Origin: Roseomonas sp.
Lineage (GTDB): Bacteria; Pseudomonadota; Alphaproteobacteria; Acetobacterales; Acetobacteraceae
DNA: 64,000 nucleotides
NCBI GenBank assembly: GCA_031180725.1
Contig: JAPSLO010000017.1
Location: 1 to 64,000 of the forward strand
Direction of reading: 5' to 3'
The notes beneath the pieces are model-generated. The model was not told the DNA's origin and ran no database searches. It saw only the letters and a program-made list of their open reading frames with translations. Made by a program: the position numbers and the translations under genes. Below, one piece after another: positions 42,986 through 52,674 of this stretch (positions within the stretch are counted from its first letter, which is position 1; each line of letters begins with the position of its first letter).

Positions 42986-43936
42986 TCAGGCGCGGCGGCG
43001 GAAACGCTCTACTGCGGCCACCAACGCGGTACGCACGCCGGGTTCCAGCGCGGAATGACCGGCATCGGGCACCACGGTCAGCCGCGCCCGCGGCCAGGCG
43101 GCGGCGAGTTCGAAAGCGGTGTCGCAGGGGCAGACCATGTCATACCGGCCCTGCACGATCTCCGCCGGGATATGGGCAATGCGATCCATATGGCCTAACA
43201 GGCCCCCGGGCGGCAGGAAGAGGTCGTTGGCGAAGTAATGTGCCTCGATCCGCGCGAGACCCAGCGCGCTGCGGTCCTGCGCGAAGCTCGCCACCGTTTC
43301 CGGGCTCGGCAGCAGGGTGGAGCAGGAGCCCTCATACAGGCTCCAGGCCCGCGCCGCCGGGCCATGCACCAGCGGATCGGGATCGCAGAGCCGCCTGAGA
43401 TAGGCGCCCAGCAGGTCGTGCCGCTCGGCCGGGGGGATGTGCTCGGCGAAGGCGGACCAGGCATCGGGGAAGATGCGGCGCAGGCCGTAGAGGAACCAGT
43501 CCACTTCCGTCGGCCGGCCCAGGAAGACGCCGCGCAGCACGCAGCCCGCTACCCGGTCCGGATGTGCCTGGGCATAGGCCAGGGCGAGGGTGGAGCCCCA
43601 GGAGCCGCCGAAGAGCAGCCAGCGCTCGATGCCGAGGAAGCGGCGCAGCGTCTCGATATCGGCAACGAGGTGGGGCGTGGAATTCTCCCGCAGCTCGCCG
43701 AGCGGGCGCGAGCGGCCGGCGCCGCGTTGGTCGAAGATCACCACGCGCCAATGGCCGGGGTCGAAGAAGCGGCGATGGATGGCGCCCGCCCCGGCGCCGG
43801 GTCCGCCGTGCAGGAACAGCACCGGCTGGCCGCGCGGATTGCCCACTTGTTCCCAATACATGACATGCCCGCCGGATAACGGCAGCAGGCCGGTCTCATA
43901 GGGGGCGATGTCGGGGAAAAGATCGCCGCGCGGCAT
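42986..43936 (-). CDS. pip: proline iminopeptidase
   Basis: A 316-residue alpha/beta hydrolase that removes N-terminal proline from peptides. FLHGGPGAG forms the oxyanion hole, FDQRGAGRS follows, the nucleophile is in FGGSWGSTLALAYAQ, and the late VQGRYDMVCP and DAGHSALEP give the triad aspartate and histidine. Start ATG 43936 gives the normal length of the family. Single minus-strand gene in the cytoplasm. Confidence 0.94.
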   Translation of the reverse strand: MPRGDLFPDIAPYETGLLPLSGGHVMYWEQVGNPRGQPVLFLHGGPGAGAGAIHRRFFDPGHWRVVIFDQRGAGRSRPLGELRENSTPHLVADIETLRRFLGIERWLLFGGSWGSTLALAYAQAHPDRVAGCVLRGVFLGRPTEVDWFLYGLRRIFPDAWSAFAEHIPPAERHDLLGAYLRRLCDPDPLVHGPAARAWSLYEGSCSTLLPSPETVASFAQDRSALGLARIEAHYFANDLFLPPGGLLGHMDRIAHIPAEIVQGRYDMVCPCDTAFELAAAWPRARLTVVPDAGHSALEPGVRTALVAAVERFRRRA

Positions 43937-44079
43937 GGTGGCAGGTTTAGCGATGCCGCCGGCCGCAGGGCAATGGGCGCGTGCGGCTTGCAGCATTCTG
44001 CGCCGCACGACCACAGACAGGGGAGTTTTGCGCCTTCCCTCTTCGCCGCGCGCCAGAAGATGCCTAGTTTGACAGACTG

Positions 44080-44832
44080 ATGGCCGAGATCCCTTCGCCC
44101 GGGTCGCGGTCCGCGGCCGCCGGCACCCTCCGCTGCGGCGTCTGCGGCACCGAGAGCCGGCATCCGCCCTTCCGTCCCGCCCCGCCGGAGCAGCCGCCGG
44201 ATCTCGACCTGCGCCCGGGCGAGCCGGTGCGCTCCACCATGGGACGATGGCTGCAGCAGTGCCCCGGCTGCGGTTATTGCGCACCCGATATCACCCGCGC
44301 CCATCCCGCGGCGGCCGAGGCTGTGCGCGCCGCGCCGTTCCGCGCGCTGATGGCCGACGCCACCATCCCGCCCCTGGCGCGCCGCTTCCTGGCCTGGGCG
44401 CTGGTGCTGGAGGAGACGGGCGCTCTGCATGCCTCGGCCGAGGCGACGCTGCAGGCCGCCTGGGTGGCCGATGATCTCGGCCGGCCCGAACTGGCGCGAA
44501 GCTGGCGGCTGGATGCCGTGGCCTTGTGGCGGGGCGGCCCGCCACTGGATGCCGAGCAGACGGTGCGGGTGGTGGATGCGCTGCGCCGTGCCGAGGCCTG
44601 GGATGATGCCGCCGCCACCGCCGAGGCCCTGGCCCGGCAGGAGCCGCCGGAGGCGGTCGCTCAGGTGGTGATGCTGGAGCGTCGGCTGATCGAGGCGCAG
44701 GATGCCGGCCGCCATACCGTGGCCAGCGCCCTGCCCCCGCCCTCGCGCCGGCCGCATGTGTCGCACCAGAAGATCGTGGCCAAGGGCGAGGGCTTCTGGG
44801 GCTGGATGCGCCGGCTGTTCGGCAAGGGCTGA
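44080..44832 (+). CDS. zinc-ribbon-containing hypothetical protein
   Basis: A 250-residue soluble protein. Two cysteine pairs, CGVCGTES (about 19-26) and [10 protein letters not shown] (about 61-70), should bind zinc or a similar metal. A helical repeat-like region (about 100-205, TPR-like) follows, and the tail ends with a basic-aromatic [15 protein letters not shown] that could touch the membrane. I do not recognise the family beyond a resemblance to DUF2225-like zinc ribbon/helical proteins. It stands alone before the his genes. Confidence 0.75.
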   Translation: MAEIPSPGSRSAAAGTLRCGVCGTESRHPPFRPAPPEQPPDLDLRPGEPVRSTMGRWLQQCPGCGYCAPDITRAHPAAAEAVRAAPFRALMADATIPPLARRFLAWALVLEETGALHASAEATLQAAWVADDLGRPELARSWRLDAVALWRGGPPLDAEQTVRVVDALRRAEAWDDAAATAEALARQEPPEAVAQVVMLERRLIEAQDAGRHTVASALPPPSRRPHVSHQKIVAKGEGFWGWMRRLFGKG

Positions 44833-44930
44833 GGGCCCACCTCGGCGCCATCAGGCCGATCCCTGGCGGGAAGCGGTGGAGGGCGCGCACCCCCTCGCCA
44901 AGCCGGCTGGTGCGGCGTAAACCCCGGCCC

Positions 44931-45563
44931 ATGGACGGCGAGACCACCCAGCACCCGAAGACCGCTGCGCTGCGCCGCGCCAGCCTCTCGCGCCGCACCT
45001 CGGAAACCGAGATCAGCCTGGCGGTGACGCTGGACGGCACCGGCCAGGCCGAGGTCGCGACAGGCGTCGGCTTCTTCGACCACATGCTGACCGCGCTGGC
45101 ACGGCACGCGCTGCTGGACCTGACCATCGCCGCCAAGGGCGATCTGCATATCGACGACCACCACACCACCGAGGATGTGGGCATCGTGCTGGGCCAGGCG
45201 GTGCGCCAGGCGCTGGGCGACAAGCGCGGCATCCGCCGCTACGGCCATGCCGTGGTCCCGATGGACGAGGCGCTGGCCGAGGCGGCCATCGACATCTCCG
45301 GCCGGCCCTTCCTGGCCTGGTCCGTGCCCTTCCAGCGCCCGAAGATCGGCAGCTTCGACACCGAGCTGGTGGAGGAGTTCTTCCGCGCCTTCGCCTTCAA
45401 TGCCGGTGTCACCCTGCATGTCACCTTGAAGGCGGGCACCAACGCCCACCATGTGGCAGAGGCATGCTTCAAGGCGCTCGCCCGGGCGCTGCGCATGGCG
45501 GTGGAGCCGGATCCGCGCGCGGGTGGCGCCATCCCCTCCACCAAGGGCAGCCTGGAGGGATAG
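44931..45563 (+). CDS. hisB: imidazoleglycerol-phosphate dehydratase
   Basis: A 210-residue enzyme of histidine biosynthesis. Manganese ligands: [16 protein letters not shown] and [14 protein letters not shown] in the first half; [17 protein letters not shown] in the second, in the duplicated fold. It has about 12 extra N-terminal residues compared with many orthologs; ATG 44931 is the only credible start. First gene of a compact his group. Confidence 0.96.
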   Translation: MDGETTQHPKTAALRRASLSRRTSETEISLAVTLDGTGQAEVATGVGFFDHMLTALARHALLDLTIAAKGDLHIDDHHTTEDVGIVLGQAVRQALGDKRGIRRYGHAVVPMDEALAEAAIDISGRPFLAWSVPFQRPKIGSFDTELVEEFFRAFAFNAGVTLHVTLKAGTNAHHVAEACFKALARALRMAVEPDPRAGGAIPSTKGSLEG

Positions 45564-45565
45564 AG

Positions 45566-45967
45566 GTGAAGCTCTATACGGTGCATGCCGAGCCACCCCG
45601 GGCGCAGACTGGCCCCGAAGGGTGGCCGGAACCGAAGGCGCGTCCGGCGGTGCTGGTGAAGGAAGGCTTCAGCCTGGGCGCCTTCCTGTTCGGCCCCTTC
45701 TGGTTCCTGTTCCATCGCCTCTGGTGGGAAGCCGCTGCCCTGCTGGTGGCGGAGCTGGCGCTGGCCTTCCTGGCACCTGATCCCTTCGGTGCCGTCGCTT
45801 CCCTGGCCTTGCAGCTTCTGGTGGCCTTCGAGGCGCGCGACCGGCTGCGCGCGCGCCTGGCGCGGCAGGGGCGGCCGCAGCTTGCCGTGGTGGCCGCGCC
45901 CAGCCTGGATTTCGCCTGGTTCCGCCTGACACAGCAGCGGCCCGACCTAGTGAGGACCGCGCCGTGA
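45566..45967 (+). CDS. DUF2628 membrane protein
   Basis: A 133-residue protein with the DUF2628 hallmark LVKEGFSLGAFLFGPFWFLFHRLWWEA (here residues about 32-58) and two hydrophobic spans (about 40-75 and 78-93). It begins at GTG 45566, two bases after the hisB stop, preceded by GGAGGGATAGAG, and overlaps hisH. A DUF2628 gene between hisB and hisH recurs in alphaproteobacteria as I recall; function unknown. Confidence 0.85.
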   Translation: MKLYTVHAEPPRAQTGPEGWPEPKARPAVLVKEGFSLGAFLFGPFWFLFHRLWWEAAALLVAELALAFLAPDPFGAVASLALQLLVAFEARDRLRARLARQGRPQLAVVAAPSLDFAWFRLTQQRPDLVRTAP

Positions 45968-46617
45968 GGATTGCGGTGATCGACCCCGGATCGGGGAACC
46001 TGGCCAGTGTGCGCCGCGCGCTGGAACGCGTGGCGCGGGAGGAAGGGATCACGGCCGAGATCGCCGTGACCACCGACGCGGAAGAGGTCCGCGCGGCCGA
46101 TCGCATCATCCTGCCCGGCCAGGGCGCCTTCGCCGCCTGCCGGCGCGGGCTCGATTCCCTGCCCGGCATGGTGGAGACGCTGGAGGAGCAGGTGGTCGGG
46201 AAGGGCAAGCCCTTCCTCGGCGTCTGCGTCGGGATGCAGATGATGGCCGAGCGTGGGCTGGAGCATGGCGTAGCGCCGGGGCTCGGCTGGGTGCGGGGCG
46301 AGATCGCGCCGATGGACCCGCACGGGCCGGAAGGCGGGCCGCTGCCCCTGCCGCAGATGGGCTGGAACGCGCTGCGCCTGGATGCGCCGGCGCATCCGCT
46401 GCTGGCCGGCATCGCGCCGGGCGGCCATGCCTATTTCGTGCATTCCTATGCGCTGTCGGGCGGCCAGGCGGACCAGATCCTGGCCAGCACCGAATATGGC
46501 GGGCCGGTGGTGGCCATGGTCGGCCGCGACAACCTGGCGGGCACGCAGTTCCACAGCGAGAAGTCGGGGCAGGTGGGGCTGCGAATCCTCGCCAATTTCC
46601 TGCATTGGCGGCCATGA
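45964..46617 (+). CDS. hisH: imidazole glycerol phosphate synthase, glutamine amidotransferase subunit
   Basis: A 217-residue class I glutaminase. The nucleophile is in LGVCVGMQMM (C84), with His and Glu in GTQFHSEKSGQVGL. VIDPGSGNLASVRRAL is the N-terminal family motif. It supplies ammonia to HisF, which is not in this window. GTG 45964 overlaps the DUF2628 stop. The stop overlaps the next ATG. Confidence 0.95.
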   Translation: MRIAVIDPGSGNLASVRRALERVAREEGITAEIAVTTDAEEVRAADRIILPGQGAFAACRRGLDSLPGMVETLEEQVVGKGKPFLGVCVGMQMMAERGLEHGVAPGLGWVRGEIAPMDPHGPEGGPLPLPQMGWNALRLDAPAHPLLAGIAPGGHAYFVHSYALSGGQADQILASTEYGGPVVAMVGRDNLAGTQFHSEKSGQVGLRILANFLHWRP

Positions 46618-47195
46618 ACGCGGTACAGCGTAGCGGTCACGTGCTGACCGTGGAAATTGCCACGAGCATCGCGGATGAGGCCCTGGCCGAACTCTGCGAG
46701 GCAACCAATGCCGCCATCGCCGAAGGCGGCGGCTTCGGCTGGGTGCAGGCGCAGGACCGCGCCGCCCTGGCGCGCCATTTCCGCGGCGTGCTGCTGGTGC
46801 CGGATCGCACCCTGTTCCTGGCGCGGCTGGACGGGGAAGTGGTGGGCTCCGCCCAACTCGTCCGCCCGCCGAAGAACAACGAGGCGCAGGCCTTCGCCGC
46901 GCAGCTCACCCACGCCTATATCGCGCCCTATGCCCGCGGCCACGGCCTGGCCCGCGCGCTGGTGACGCGCGCCGAGGAACACGCCGCCGCCATGGGCTTC
47001 CGCGTGCTGAACCTGGACGTGCGGGAGACGCAGACCCGCGCCATCGCGCTGTTCGAATCACTGGGCTACCGGCGCTGGGGCACGCATCCGGCCTATGCCC
47101 GGGTGGAGGGACGGACGGTCGCCGGGCATTTCTACTACAAGCTGCTCGAGCCCGGCCGCGGCCGGTCGACCGAAAGCCTGATGGGTGGCGCCTGA
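46614..47195 (+). CDS. GNAT-family N-acetyltransferase
   Basis: A 193-residue acetyltransferase. The acetyl-CoA site is [24 protein letters not shown] at about 103-126 (R/QxxGxG/A motif as RGHGLA). Following it is [25 protein letters not shown], the standard GNAT C-terminal unit. It lies between hisH and hisA with ATGA and one-base overlaps and so is co-expressed with the histidine genes. Substrate unknown. Confidence 0.88.
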   Translation: MNAVQRSGHVLTVEIATSIADEALAELCEATNAAIAEGGGFGWVQAQDRAALARHFRGVLLVPDRTLFLARLDGEVVGSAQLVRPPKNNEAQAFAAQLTHAYIAPYARGHGLARALVTRAEEHAAAMGFRVLNLDVRETQTRAIALFESLGYRRWGTHPAYARVEGRTVAGHFYYKLLEPGRGRSTESLMGGA

Positions 47196-47926
47196 TGACC
47201 TTCGCCCTTTATCCGGCCATTGACCTGAAGGCGGGCCAGGTGGTCCGCCTGAAGCGCGGCGAGATGGACCAGGCGACGGTCTACAGCGCCGATCCCGCCG
47301 CGCAGGCCGCATCCTTCAAGGCGCAGGGTTTCGGCTGGGTGCATGTGGTGGACCTGGACGGCGCCTTCGCCGGCAAGCCGGCCAATGCCGAGGCCGTGCG
47401 CGCCATCCTCGCCGCCGTGCCCGGCCTGCCCGTGCAGCTCGGTGGCGGCATCCGCGACATGCACACCGCCGGCGCCTGGCTGGAAGCTGGGGTGGCGCGG
47501 ATCATCCTGGGCTCCGCCGCGGTGAAGGACCCGGCCTTCGCCCGGCAAGCCTGCCGTGCCTTCCCCGGCCGCGTCGCGCTGGGGCTGGATGCGCGGGACG
47601 GCTATGTGGCGACCGAAGGCTGGGCCGAAACCAGCGACGTGACGGCGCGCGACCTGGCACTGCGCTTCGCCGATGCCGGCGCGGCGGCCATCATCTTCAC
47701 CGACATCTCCCGTGACGGCATGCTGACCGGGTCCAATGTGGAACTGACGGCGGAGCTGGCGCGCGCGGTGCCGATCCCGGTCATCGCCTCGGGCGGGCTG
47801 GCATCGGTCGCTGATATCGTGGCGCTGCGCGGGGCCGGGGCGGGCATCGCCGGCGCGATCCTGGGCCGCGCGCTGTATGACGGCCGCGTGGACCCGGCCG
47901 AGGCGCTGGCCGCCGCGGCGGCTTAA
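47195..47926 (+). CDS. hisA: phosphoribosylformimino-5-aminoimidazole carboxamide ribotide isomerase
   Basis: A 243-residue (beta/alpha)8 barrel. Aspartate of [17 protein letters not shown] (D10) is catalytic; a second aspartate is in [12 protein letters not shown]; phosphate loops are LGGGIRDM and IASGGLAS. Starts in a TGATG with the GNAT gene. A convergent gene follows nine bases after its stop, so hisF and hisE, which usually follow, are absent here. Confidence 0.95.
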   Translation: MTFALYPAIDLKAGQVVRLKRGEMDQATVYSADPAAQAASFKAQGFGWVHVVDLDGAFAGKPANAEAVRAILAAVPGLPVQLGGGIRDMHTAGAWLEAGVARIILGSAAVKDPAFARQACRAFPGRVALGLDARDGYVATEGWAETSDVTARDLALRFADAGAAAIIFTDISRDGMLTGSNVELTAELARAVPIPVIASGGLASVADIVALRGAGAGIAGAILGRALYDGRVDPAEALAAAAA

Positions 47927-47934
47927 CGCCGCGA

Positions 47935-48279
47935 TCAGCGCACCGGCAGGAAGATGAAGACCACCGCGGCCAGCAGGCAGGCCCCGGCCGCGACGAAGTT
48001 CCAGCGCAGCGCCTCGCCCAGATAGGTCACGCTGAACACGGCGAAGACCGCCAGCGTGATCACCTCCTGCATGATCTTGAGCTGCTGGGCGGAGAAGGTG
48101 CCATAGCCCACCCGATTGGCGGGCACGGCCAGGCAGTATTCGAAGAAGGCGATCCCCCAGGAGATCAGCACCGCCATCCACATCGGCCAGGACGGCGCCT
48201 TCAGGTGCCCGTACCAGGCGAAGGTCATCAGCACATTGGAGGCGATGAGCAGCAGCGGCGTGAGGATCAGGGCGGACAT
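47935..48279 (-). CDS. DMT-family small membrane protein (DUF486)
   Basis: A 114-residue integral membrane protein with four predicted helices. The signature ISWGIAFFEYCLAVPANRVGYGTFSAQQLKIMQEVITL of DUF486 is present (about residues 39-76). The family is related to EamA/SMR transporters, but a substrate is unknown. Convergent with hisA. Confidence 0.88.
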   Translation of the reverse strand: MSALILTPLLLIASNVLMTFAWYGHLKAPSWPMWMAVLISWGIAFFEYCLAVPANRVGYGTFSAQQLKIMQEVITLAVFAVFSVTYLGEALRWNFVAAGACLLAAVVFIFLPVR

Positions 48280-48321
48280 GCGGGACTCCGGAAGGCGGCG
48301 CCAAGAATAAGGGACGCGACG

Positions 48322-48377
48322 CGGGGGCGCTGCCCCCGCACCCTCGCCGGGGGCGGAGGCCGCCCCCGGACCCCGCC
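48322..48377. repeat. 56-base G+C repeat, family B copy 2
   Basis: Same unit as 35684-35739, in the same orientation, 53 of 56 bases alike. It lies upstream of the DUF486 gene and directly after the stop of the permease gene. Confidence 0.75.
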
Positions 48378-48386
48378 GTCAATTGG

Positions 48387-49640
48387 CTACGCCGTGGCGA
48401 CCGCTGCGCGTTCGGGGGGCAGGCGCTTCAGCAGGAACAGCATGATGCCCATGGCGGGCAGCGCCGCGACGGTGGTCAGGGTGAAGAAGCCCGCCCAGCC
48501 CAACGTCTCCGCCAGCACCCCCGCGCTGGCCCCCAGCGTGCGCAAAGGCACCGCCGCCAGCGAGGACAGCAGCGCATACTGCGTGGCGCTGAAGCTGCGA
48601 TTCACCAGGCCGGAGAGGTAGGTGAGGAAAGCCGCATCGGCCAAGCCATCTGTGAAGTTCTCGATGCCCACCTGCACGAACAGCATCGGGATGTCGCGCC
48701 CGCCGCCGACCAGCGCGACATACATCAGGTTGGACAGCATCTGCGCCAAGCCGGTCAGGATCAGCGCGCGGCCCACGCCGATCCGCCCGATCAGCCAGCT
48801 TCCGGCCAGCGCGCCACCCAGCGTGGCGCCCAGGCCGAAGACCGTGGCGACGGCCGCCACATCCTCCCGCGTGAAGCCTTCGGCGCGGTAGAAAGGCGTC
48901 ACCATCACGCCGGCCAGCGCCTCGCCCAGCTTGAACAGGGCGATGAAGGCGAGGATGGCCAGCCAGTAGCGACGCCGCGTGAAATCCAGGAAGGGCATCA
49001 CGACGGAATTCCGCAGCCGCGCGCGCCAGCCCATCGGGGCCGGCAGCACCACGGCAGGCTCCGGCCCCGCCAGCGTGGCGACCAGCCCCATCAGCATCAG
49101 CGCCGCGGCATAGAGATAGGCGCCGTTCCAGCCGATATGCTCCACCAGGAACAGCGTGCCCGCGCCGCTGGCCAGCAGCGCGCCGCGATAGCCCCAGACA
49201 TAGGCGGCCAGACCCCAGGCCTGGCGCTCTTCGTCGTCGCCCAGCATCTCGATGCGCCAGGCATCGATGACGATGTCCTGGCTGGCCGAGAGGAAGGCGA
49301 CGATCACCGCCAGCAGCACCGTCGCGCCGGCGCCGCTCCGCGGATCGGTCAGCGCCATGCCGCCGATGGTCAGCAGCAGCCCCAGTTGCAGCACCAGCGC
49401 CCAGCCGCGCCGGCGGCCAAGCAGCGGCGGCTTCACCGCATCCAGCGCCGGGGACCAGAGGAACTTGTTGGCATAGGCCAGGCCAATCAGCGCCGTCAGG
49501 CCAAGATCGGCCAGCGACATGCCGGACTCCACGAACCACTGGCGCAGCACTTGGCCCGCCACCAGCGGCAGCGGCACCCCGGCCGAGAAGCCGAGCGCGA
49601 GAAGGACGAGAAGGCGACGATCACGGAAGATGCCGGCCAA
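48387..49640 (-). CDS. ampG: AmpG-type muropeptide permease (MFS)
   Basis: A 417-residue inner-membrane protein with 12 predicted helices. AmpG-branch features: FSAGVPLPLV near the start, YANKFLWSPALDAV, and ASQDIVIDAWRIEML, then FTDGLADAAFLTYLSGL and FSATQYALLSSL. AmpG imports GlcNAc-anhydroMurNAc peptides from the periplasm during wall turnover. With amgK and murU in the same window this completes an import-to-salvage link. Related MFS proteins for other cargo exist; moderate certainty. Confidence 0.85.
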   Translation of the reverse strand: MAGIFRDRRLLVLLALGFSAGVPLPLVAGQVLRQWFVESGMSLADLGLTALIGLAYANKFLWSPALDAVKPPLLGRRRGWALVLQLGLLLTIGGMALTDPRSGAGATVLLAVIVAFLSASQDIVIDAWRIEMLGDDEERQAWGLAAYVWGYRGALLASGAGTLFLVEHIGWNGAYLYAAALMLMGLVATLAGPEPAVVLPAPMGWRARLRNSVVMPFLDFTRRRYWLAILAFIALFKLGEALAGVMVTPFYRAEGFTREDVAAVATVFGLGATLGGALAGSWLIGRIGVGRALILTGLAQMLSNLMYVALVGGGRDIPMLFVQVGIENFTDGLADAAFLTYLSGLVNRSFSATQYALLSSLAAVPLRTLGASAGVLAETLGWAGFFTLTTVAALPAMGIMLFLLKRLPPERAAVATA

Positions 49641-49739
49641 GCGAACCCCCTTCCTGGCGCTGCCACCGGTGGTAGCCGGCCGCGGGGTGCCGCGGAAGGG
49701 TCATGAAGGCCACACGGGCGACGCAGCCGGGGCGTTAGA

Positions 49740-50726
49740 TCAAGCCTCCGGCTTCACCAGAACGGACCCTGCCCGAAAGAACGCGGGTGCTGCCAGGCGG
49801 CCCGCGGCGAAGAGCCATTCCAGGTTGCCGCGCGAGCGGTCGAGCTTCGAGGCATAGGACAGTCCCGGCAGGGGCATCACCACCTCCCGTACGGTGATCT
49901 GCCGGTAGCGGGCGGACAGCGCCGGCGCCAGGGCTGCCAGACGATTCACCAGGGCGATCTGCGCCACCTCCTGGTCCAGCGGCAGGTTGCCCGCCATCTC
50001 GTTGCGGCGATCCTCGATCTCCTCCACCGTCCGCGGCTCGCTGTCGCGATGGCGAGGATTCAGCCGGATCACCCAGATCTCCTCCGGCTTCTCCGGCAGG
50101 TCGAGCAGGGCGGAGACCGGCGGGTTATGCGCATAGAGCCCGTCCCACCACAGCGCGTCGCGCGCCCGCACCGCGCGGAACAGCGGCGGCACGGCGGCCG
50201 AGGCGACAACATCCTCCAGCGAGAAGGCCTCGCTTTCTCCATCCAGCACGGCGCCACCGCCCGCCAGCACATCAGCGACCCCCAGGCGCAGCGCCGGACG
50301 ACCCCGCGCCGAAGGGCTTTCGGGCAGCGCCTCCATGGGGATCCACTTCGTCAGCAGCGCGCGGAGCCGGATCTCGGATTCCGGCGCATAGGCATAGGGG
50401 CTGACCGCGGCGCTGACCGGCAGCGCGAGCGCGAACTGCGCGACGGCATTCAGCCACGCTTCCATCGGGGTGCTCGGCGCCAGATCGGCCCAGAAGCCTT
50501 CCAGGCGCCGCACCGCCTCGTCAGGCCCACCGGCCAGCAGGCCGGACCAGGCGAGCGCCGCGCAGACCGCCCCGCCCGAAGTGCCGGAGAGCGCCACCGG
50601 CACGAAACTCGCGCGATGCGCCGGCCCGAACAGCTCGGCCAGGACGCCGGCGGTGAAGGCCGCATGCGCGCCGCCACCCTGGCAGGCAATGGCGATGACA
50701 GGACGAGGGGCCACGCTTGCCTCCAC
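49740..50726 (-). CDS. patatin-like phospholipase
   Basis: A 328-residue lipolytic enzyme. Oxyanion GQGGGAHAAF-like sequence CQGGGAHAAFTAGVL at about 14-28; nucleophile in ALSGTSGGAVCAAL (GTSGG, serine about 48); catalytic aspartate in LWWDGLYAHNPPVSAL (DG motif). No signal peptide. Ser-Asp dyad acyl hydrolase acting on membrane lipids; physiological substrate unknown. Monocistronic or read with the lipoprotein gene upstream. Confidence 0.9.
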   Translation of the reverse strand: MEASVAPRPVIAIACQGGGAHAAFTAGVLAELFGPAHRASFVPVALSGTSGGAVCAALAWSGLLAGGPDEAVRRLEGFWADLAPSTPMEAWLNAVAQFALALPVSAAVSPYAYAPESEIRLRALLTKWIPMEALPESPSARGRPALRLGVADVLAGGGAVLDGESEAFSLEDVVASAAVPPLFRAVRARDALWWDGLYAHNPPVSALLDLPEKPEEIWVIRLNPRHRDSEPRTVEEIEDRRNEMAGNLPLDQEVAQIALVNRLAALAPALSARYRQITVREVVMPLPGLSYASKLDRSRGNLEWLFAAGRLAAPAFFRAGSVLVKPEA

Positions 50727-50759
50727 ACCGTTCGGTGCGAGGCTATCGTATCGGAACCC

Positions 50760-51137
50760 TCACCCGCATCCGCTGCCGGTGCGCATGGCGGCGATCACCC
50801 GGCCATCCTGCACTTCGTACTGGGTGGTGCAGGGGCCGCTCTGGCCGAAGGGGCCGAAGGAAAGGCCGATACCCGTGCCGAACCCCGTCGCGCTGCCCCA
50901 GCCGCCCGAAGCGCGGCCGAAGCCGAAGCCCAGCGAAGGCACGACCGCCTGCTGCGCCGCGCCATAACCATCATAGGCCAGGATGCGCCGCCCCTCGAAG
51001 TCGAACACGCGCGTCGGCACGCCCAGGCTGGCGACCAGATCGGCCTCGCTGCGGCCCACCCAAGCCGTCGCCAATGGCGCCGGCGGCTCCTGCGCGCAGG
51101 CCGTCAGAAGGAGCAGACTCCAGAGAAGACGGCGCAT
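50760..51137 (-). CDS. small outer-membrane-type lipoprotein
   Basis: A 125-residue predicted lipoprotein with lipobox LLTAC (C14). The VGRSEADLVASLGVPTRVFDFEGRRILAY segment resembles SmpA/OmlA-like BamE folds. A glycine/phenylalanine-rich stretch follows and the end has two cysteines. No family name given. Its function could be in envelope assembly, by fold only. Confidence 0.72.
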   Translation of the reverse strand: MRRLLWSLLLLTACAQEPPAPLATAWVGRSEADLVASLGVPTRVFDFEGRRILAYDGYGAAQQAVVPSLGFGFGRASGGWGSATGFGTGIGLSFGPFGQSGPCTTQYEVQDGRVIAAMRTGSGCG

Positions 51138-51234
51138 GACACCCGAACGGCCACCAGAGCCGCGCGGTTCCCTGGGAGGGGCGCTACTCCTCCCGGATCT
51201 GGGAAGGGCAAAGCCCTTCTCAGGGACAACTGGC

Positions 51235-52191
51235 CTACTCGGCCGCCGCCCGCGGCGCCTCGCCCGCGACCGGCCGGCGCACGCGCAGGCGGCGGATGCG
51301 GCGGGGGTCGGCGTCCAGCACGCGGAATTCCAGGCCGGAGGGGTGGCTGATCAGTTCCCCGCGTGCCGGCACGCGCCCCGCGAGGGTGAAGACCAGGCCG
51401 CCCACGGTATCGATGTCGGCGGCGCGTTCTTCCTCGGTCAGCACCTCGCCCATGCGCTGCTCGAAAGCCTCGATGGTGGTGCGGGCGTCCATTTCCCAGC
51501 TTCCATCGGGGCGTTCCACGATGGTGGGCTGGGCTTCCTCGTCGTGCTCGTCGCTGATGTCACCGACGATGGTCTCCACCAGGTCCTCGATGGTCACCAG
51601 CCCGTCGATGCCGCCGTACTCGTCCACCACCAGCGCCATGTGAATGCGTTGGGCGCGCATCTGCAGCAGCAGGTCCAGCACCGGCACGGTGGGCACCACC
51701 AGCAGCGGCTTCCGCAAGATGCTCTTCAGCGAGAAGCTCGCCGGGTCGCGCCCGACGGCAGCGAAGACGTCTTTGATGTGGACCATCCCTACGATCTCAT
51801 CGAGGTTGCCCCGATAGACCGGGAAGCGGCTGTGGCCTTCGCGCTGGATCAGGCGGATGGCCTGGTCCAGCGTCAGGTCCTCCGGCATCGCCAGGATGTC
51901 GGCGCGCGGTACCATGACGTCGTATGCGGTCTTGTCGCGCAGCCGCAGCACATTGCGCAGCAGCACGCGCTCATGCAGGTCGAGACCCGTCTCGTCGTCG
52001 TCCGGCAGGGATTCCGGGTCGTGGCGCGCCGGGGCTTCCAGCAGCTCCTCCACGCGGTCGCGTACGCTTTCGGCCTCCCGCCGCCGCAGCAGGCCCTGCA
52101 GGCGCCAGAAGAGGCTGTTGCGGCGCTCGTGATGCCCGTTGCCGTGCTGGTGGCCATGGCCGTTATGGCCATTCCCATTGGCGGCGCTCAT
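51235..52191 (-). CDS. corC: CorC/HlyC-type hemolysin family protein with CBS pair
   Basis: A 318-residue cytoplasmic protein: a His/Gly/Asn-rich N-terminus (about 1-22), then a CBS domain pair at about 85-215 (VMVPRADILAMP, GHSRFPVYRGNLDEIVGMVHIKDV in outline, VVDEYGGIDGLVTIEDLVE) and a CorC_HlyC FAD-like domain at about 225-305. The family is linked to magnesium/cobalt homeostasis or membrane-associated ion sensing. It overlaps ybeY by four bases in the conserved miaB-phoH-ybeY-corC order. Confidence 0.9.
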   Translation of the reverse strand: MSAANGNGHNGHGHQHGNGHHERRNSLFWRLQGLLRRREAESVRDRVEELLEAPARHDPESLPDDDETGLDLHERVLLRNVLRLRDKTAYDVMVPRADILAMPEDLTLDQAIRLIQREGHSRFPVYRGNLDEIVGMVHIKDVFAAVGRDPASFSLKSILRKPLLVVPTVPVLDLLLQMRAQRIHMALVVDEYGGIDGLVTIEDLVETIVGDISDEHDEEAQPTIVERPDGSWEMDARTTIEAFEQRMGEVLTEEERAADIDTVGGLVFTLAGRVPARGELISHPSGLEFRVLDADPRRIRRLRVRRPVAGEAPRAAAE

Positions 52192-52674
52192 GTCAGGCCC
52201 CGCCAGGGATTGGGGCGGCCCAGCCGACGCATGATGCGGGCCTCGGCGCGTTCCATCCGCCGGGCCTCGCCGGCGCGCAGATGGTCGTGGCCGGCCAGGT
52301 GCAGCGCGCCATGCGCGACCAGATGCGCCAGATGGTCGGCGGTGCGGCGCCCGGCCTGGCGCGCCTCGCGGCGCACCACGCCCAGAGCCAGCGCGACATC
52401 GCCCAGATAGCCCGGCACATCAGCCGGGAAGGACAGTACGTTGGTGGGTTTAGCCTTGGCACGATGCCGGCCGTTCAGCCGCTTCACGGCCCTGTCATCG
52501 GCCAGCAGCACCGTCACGGCGCCTCGCGCGCCCGCCTCCTGCAAAGCGGCCGCGGCGGCGCGGCGGGCCAGGGCCTCGGGCCGGGGCACGGCCGCTTTCC
52601 ATCCTGGCGCCTCGAGAAGGATGGTCACCTCTCCATCCTTCGCTCCGATCCCGGCCGCATTCCGGCCGGGACGA

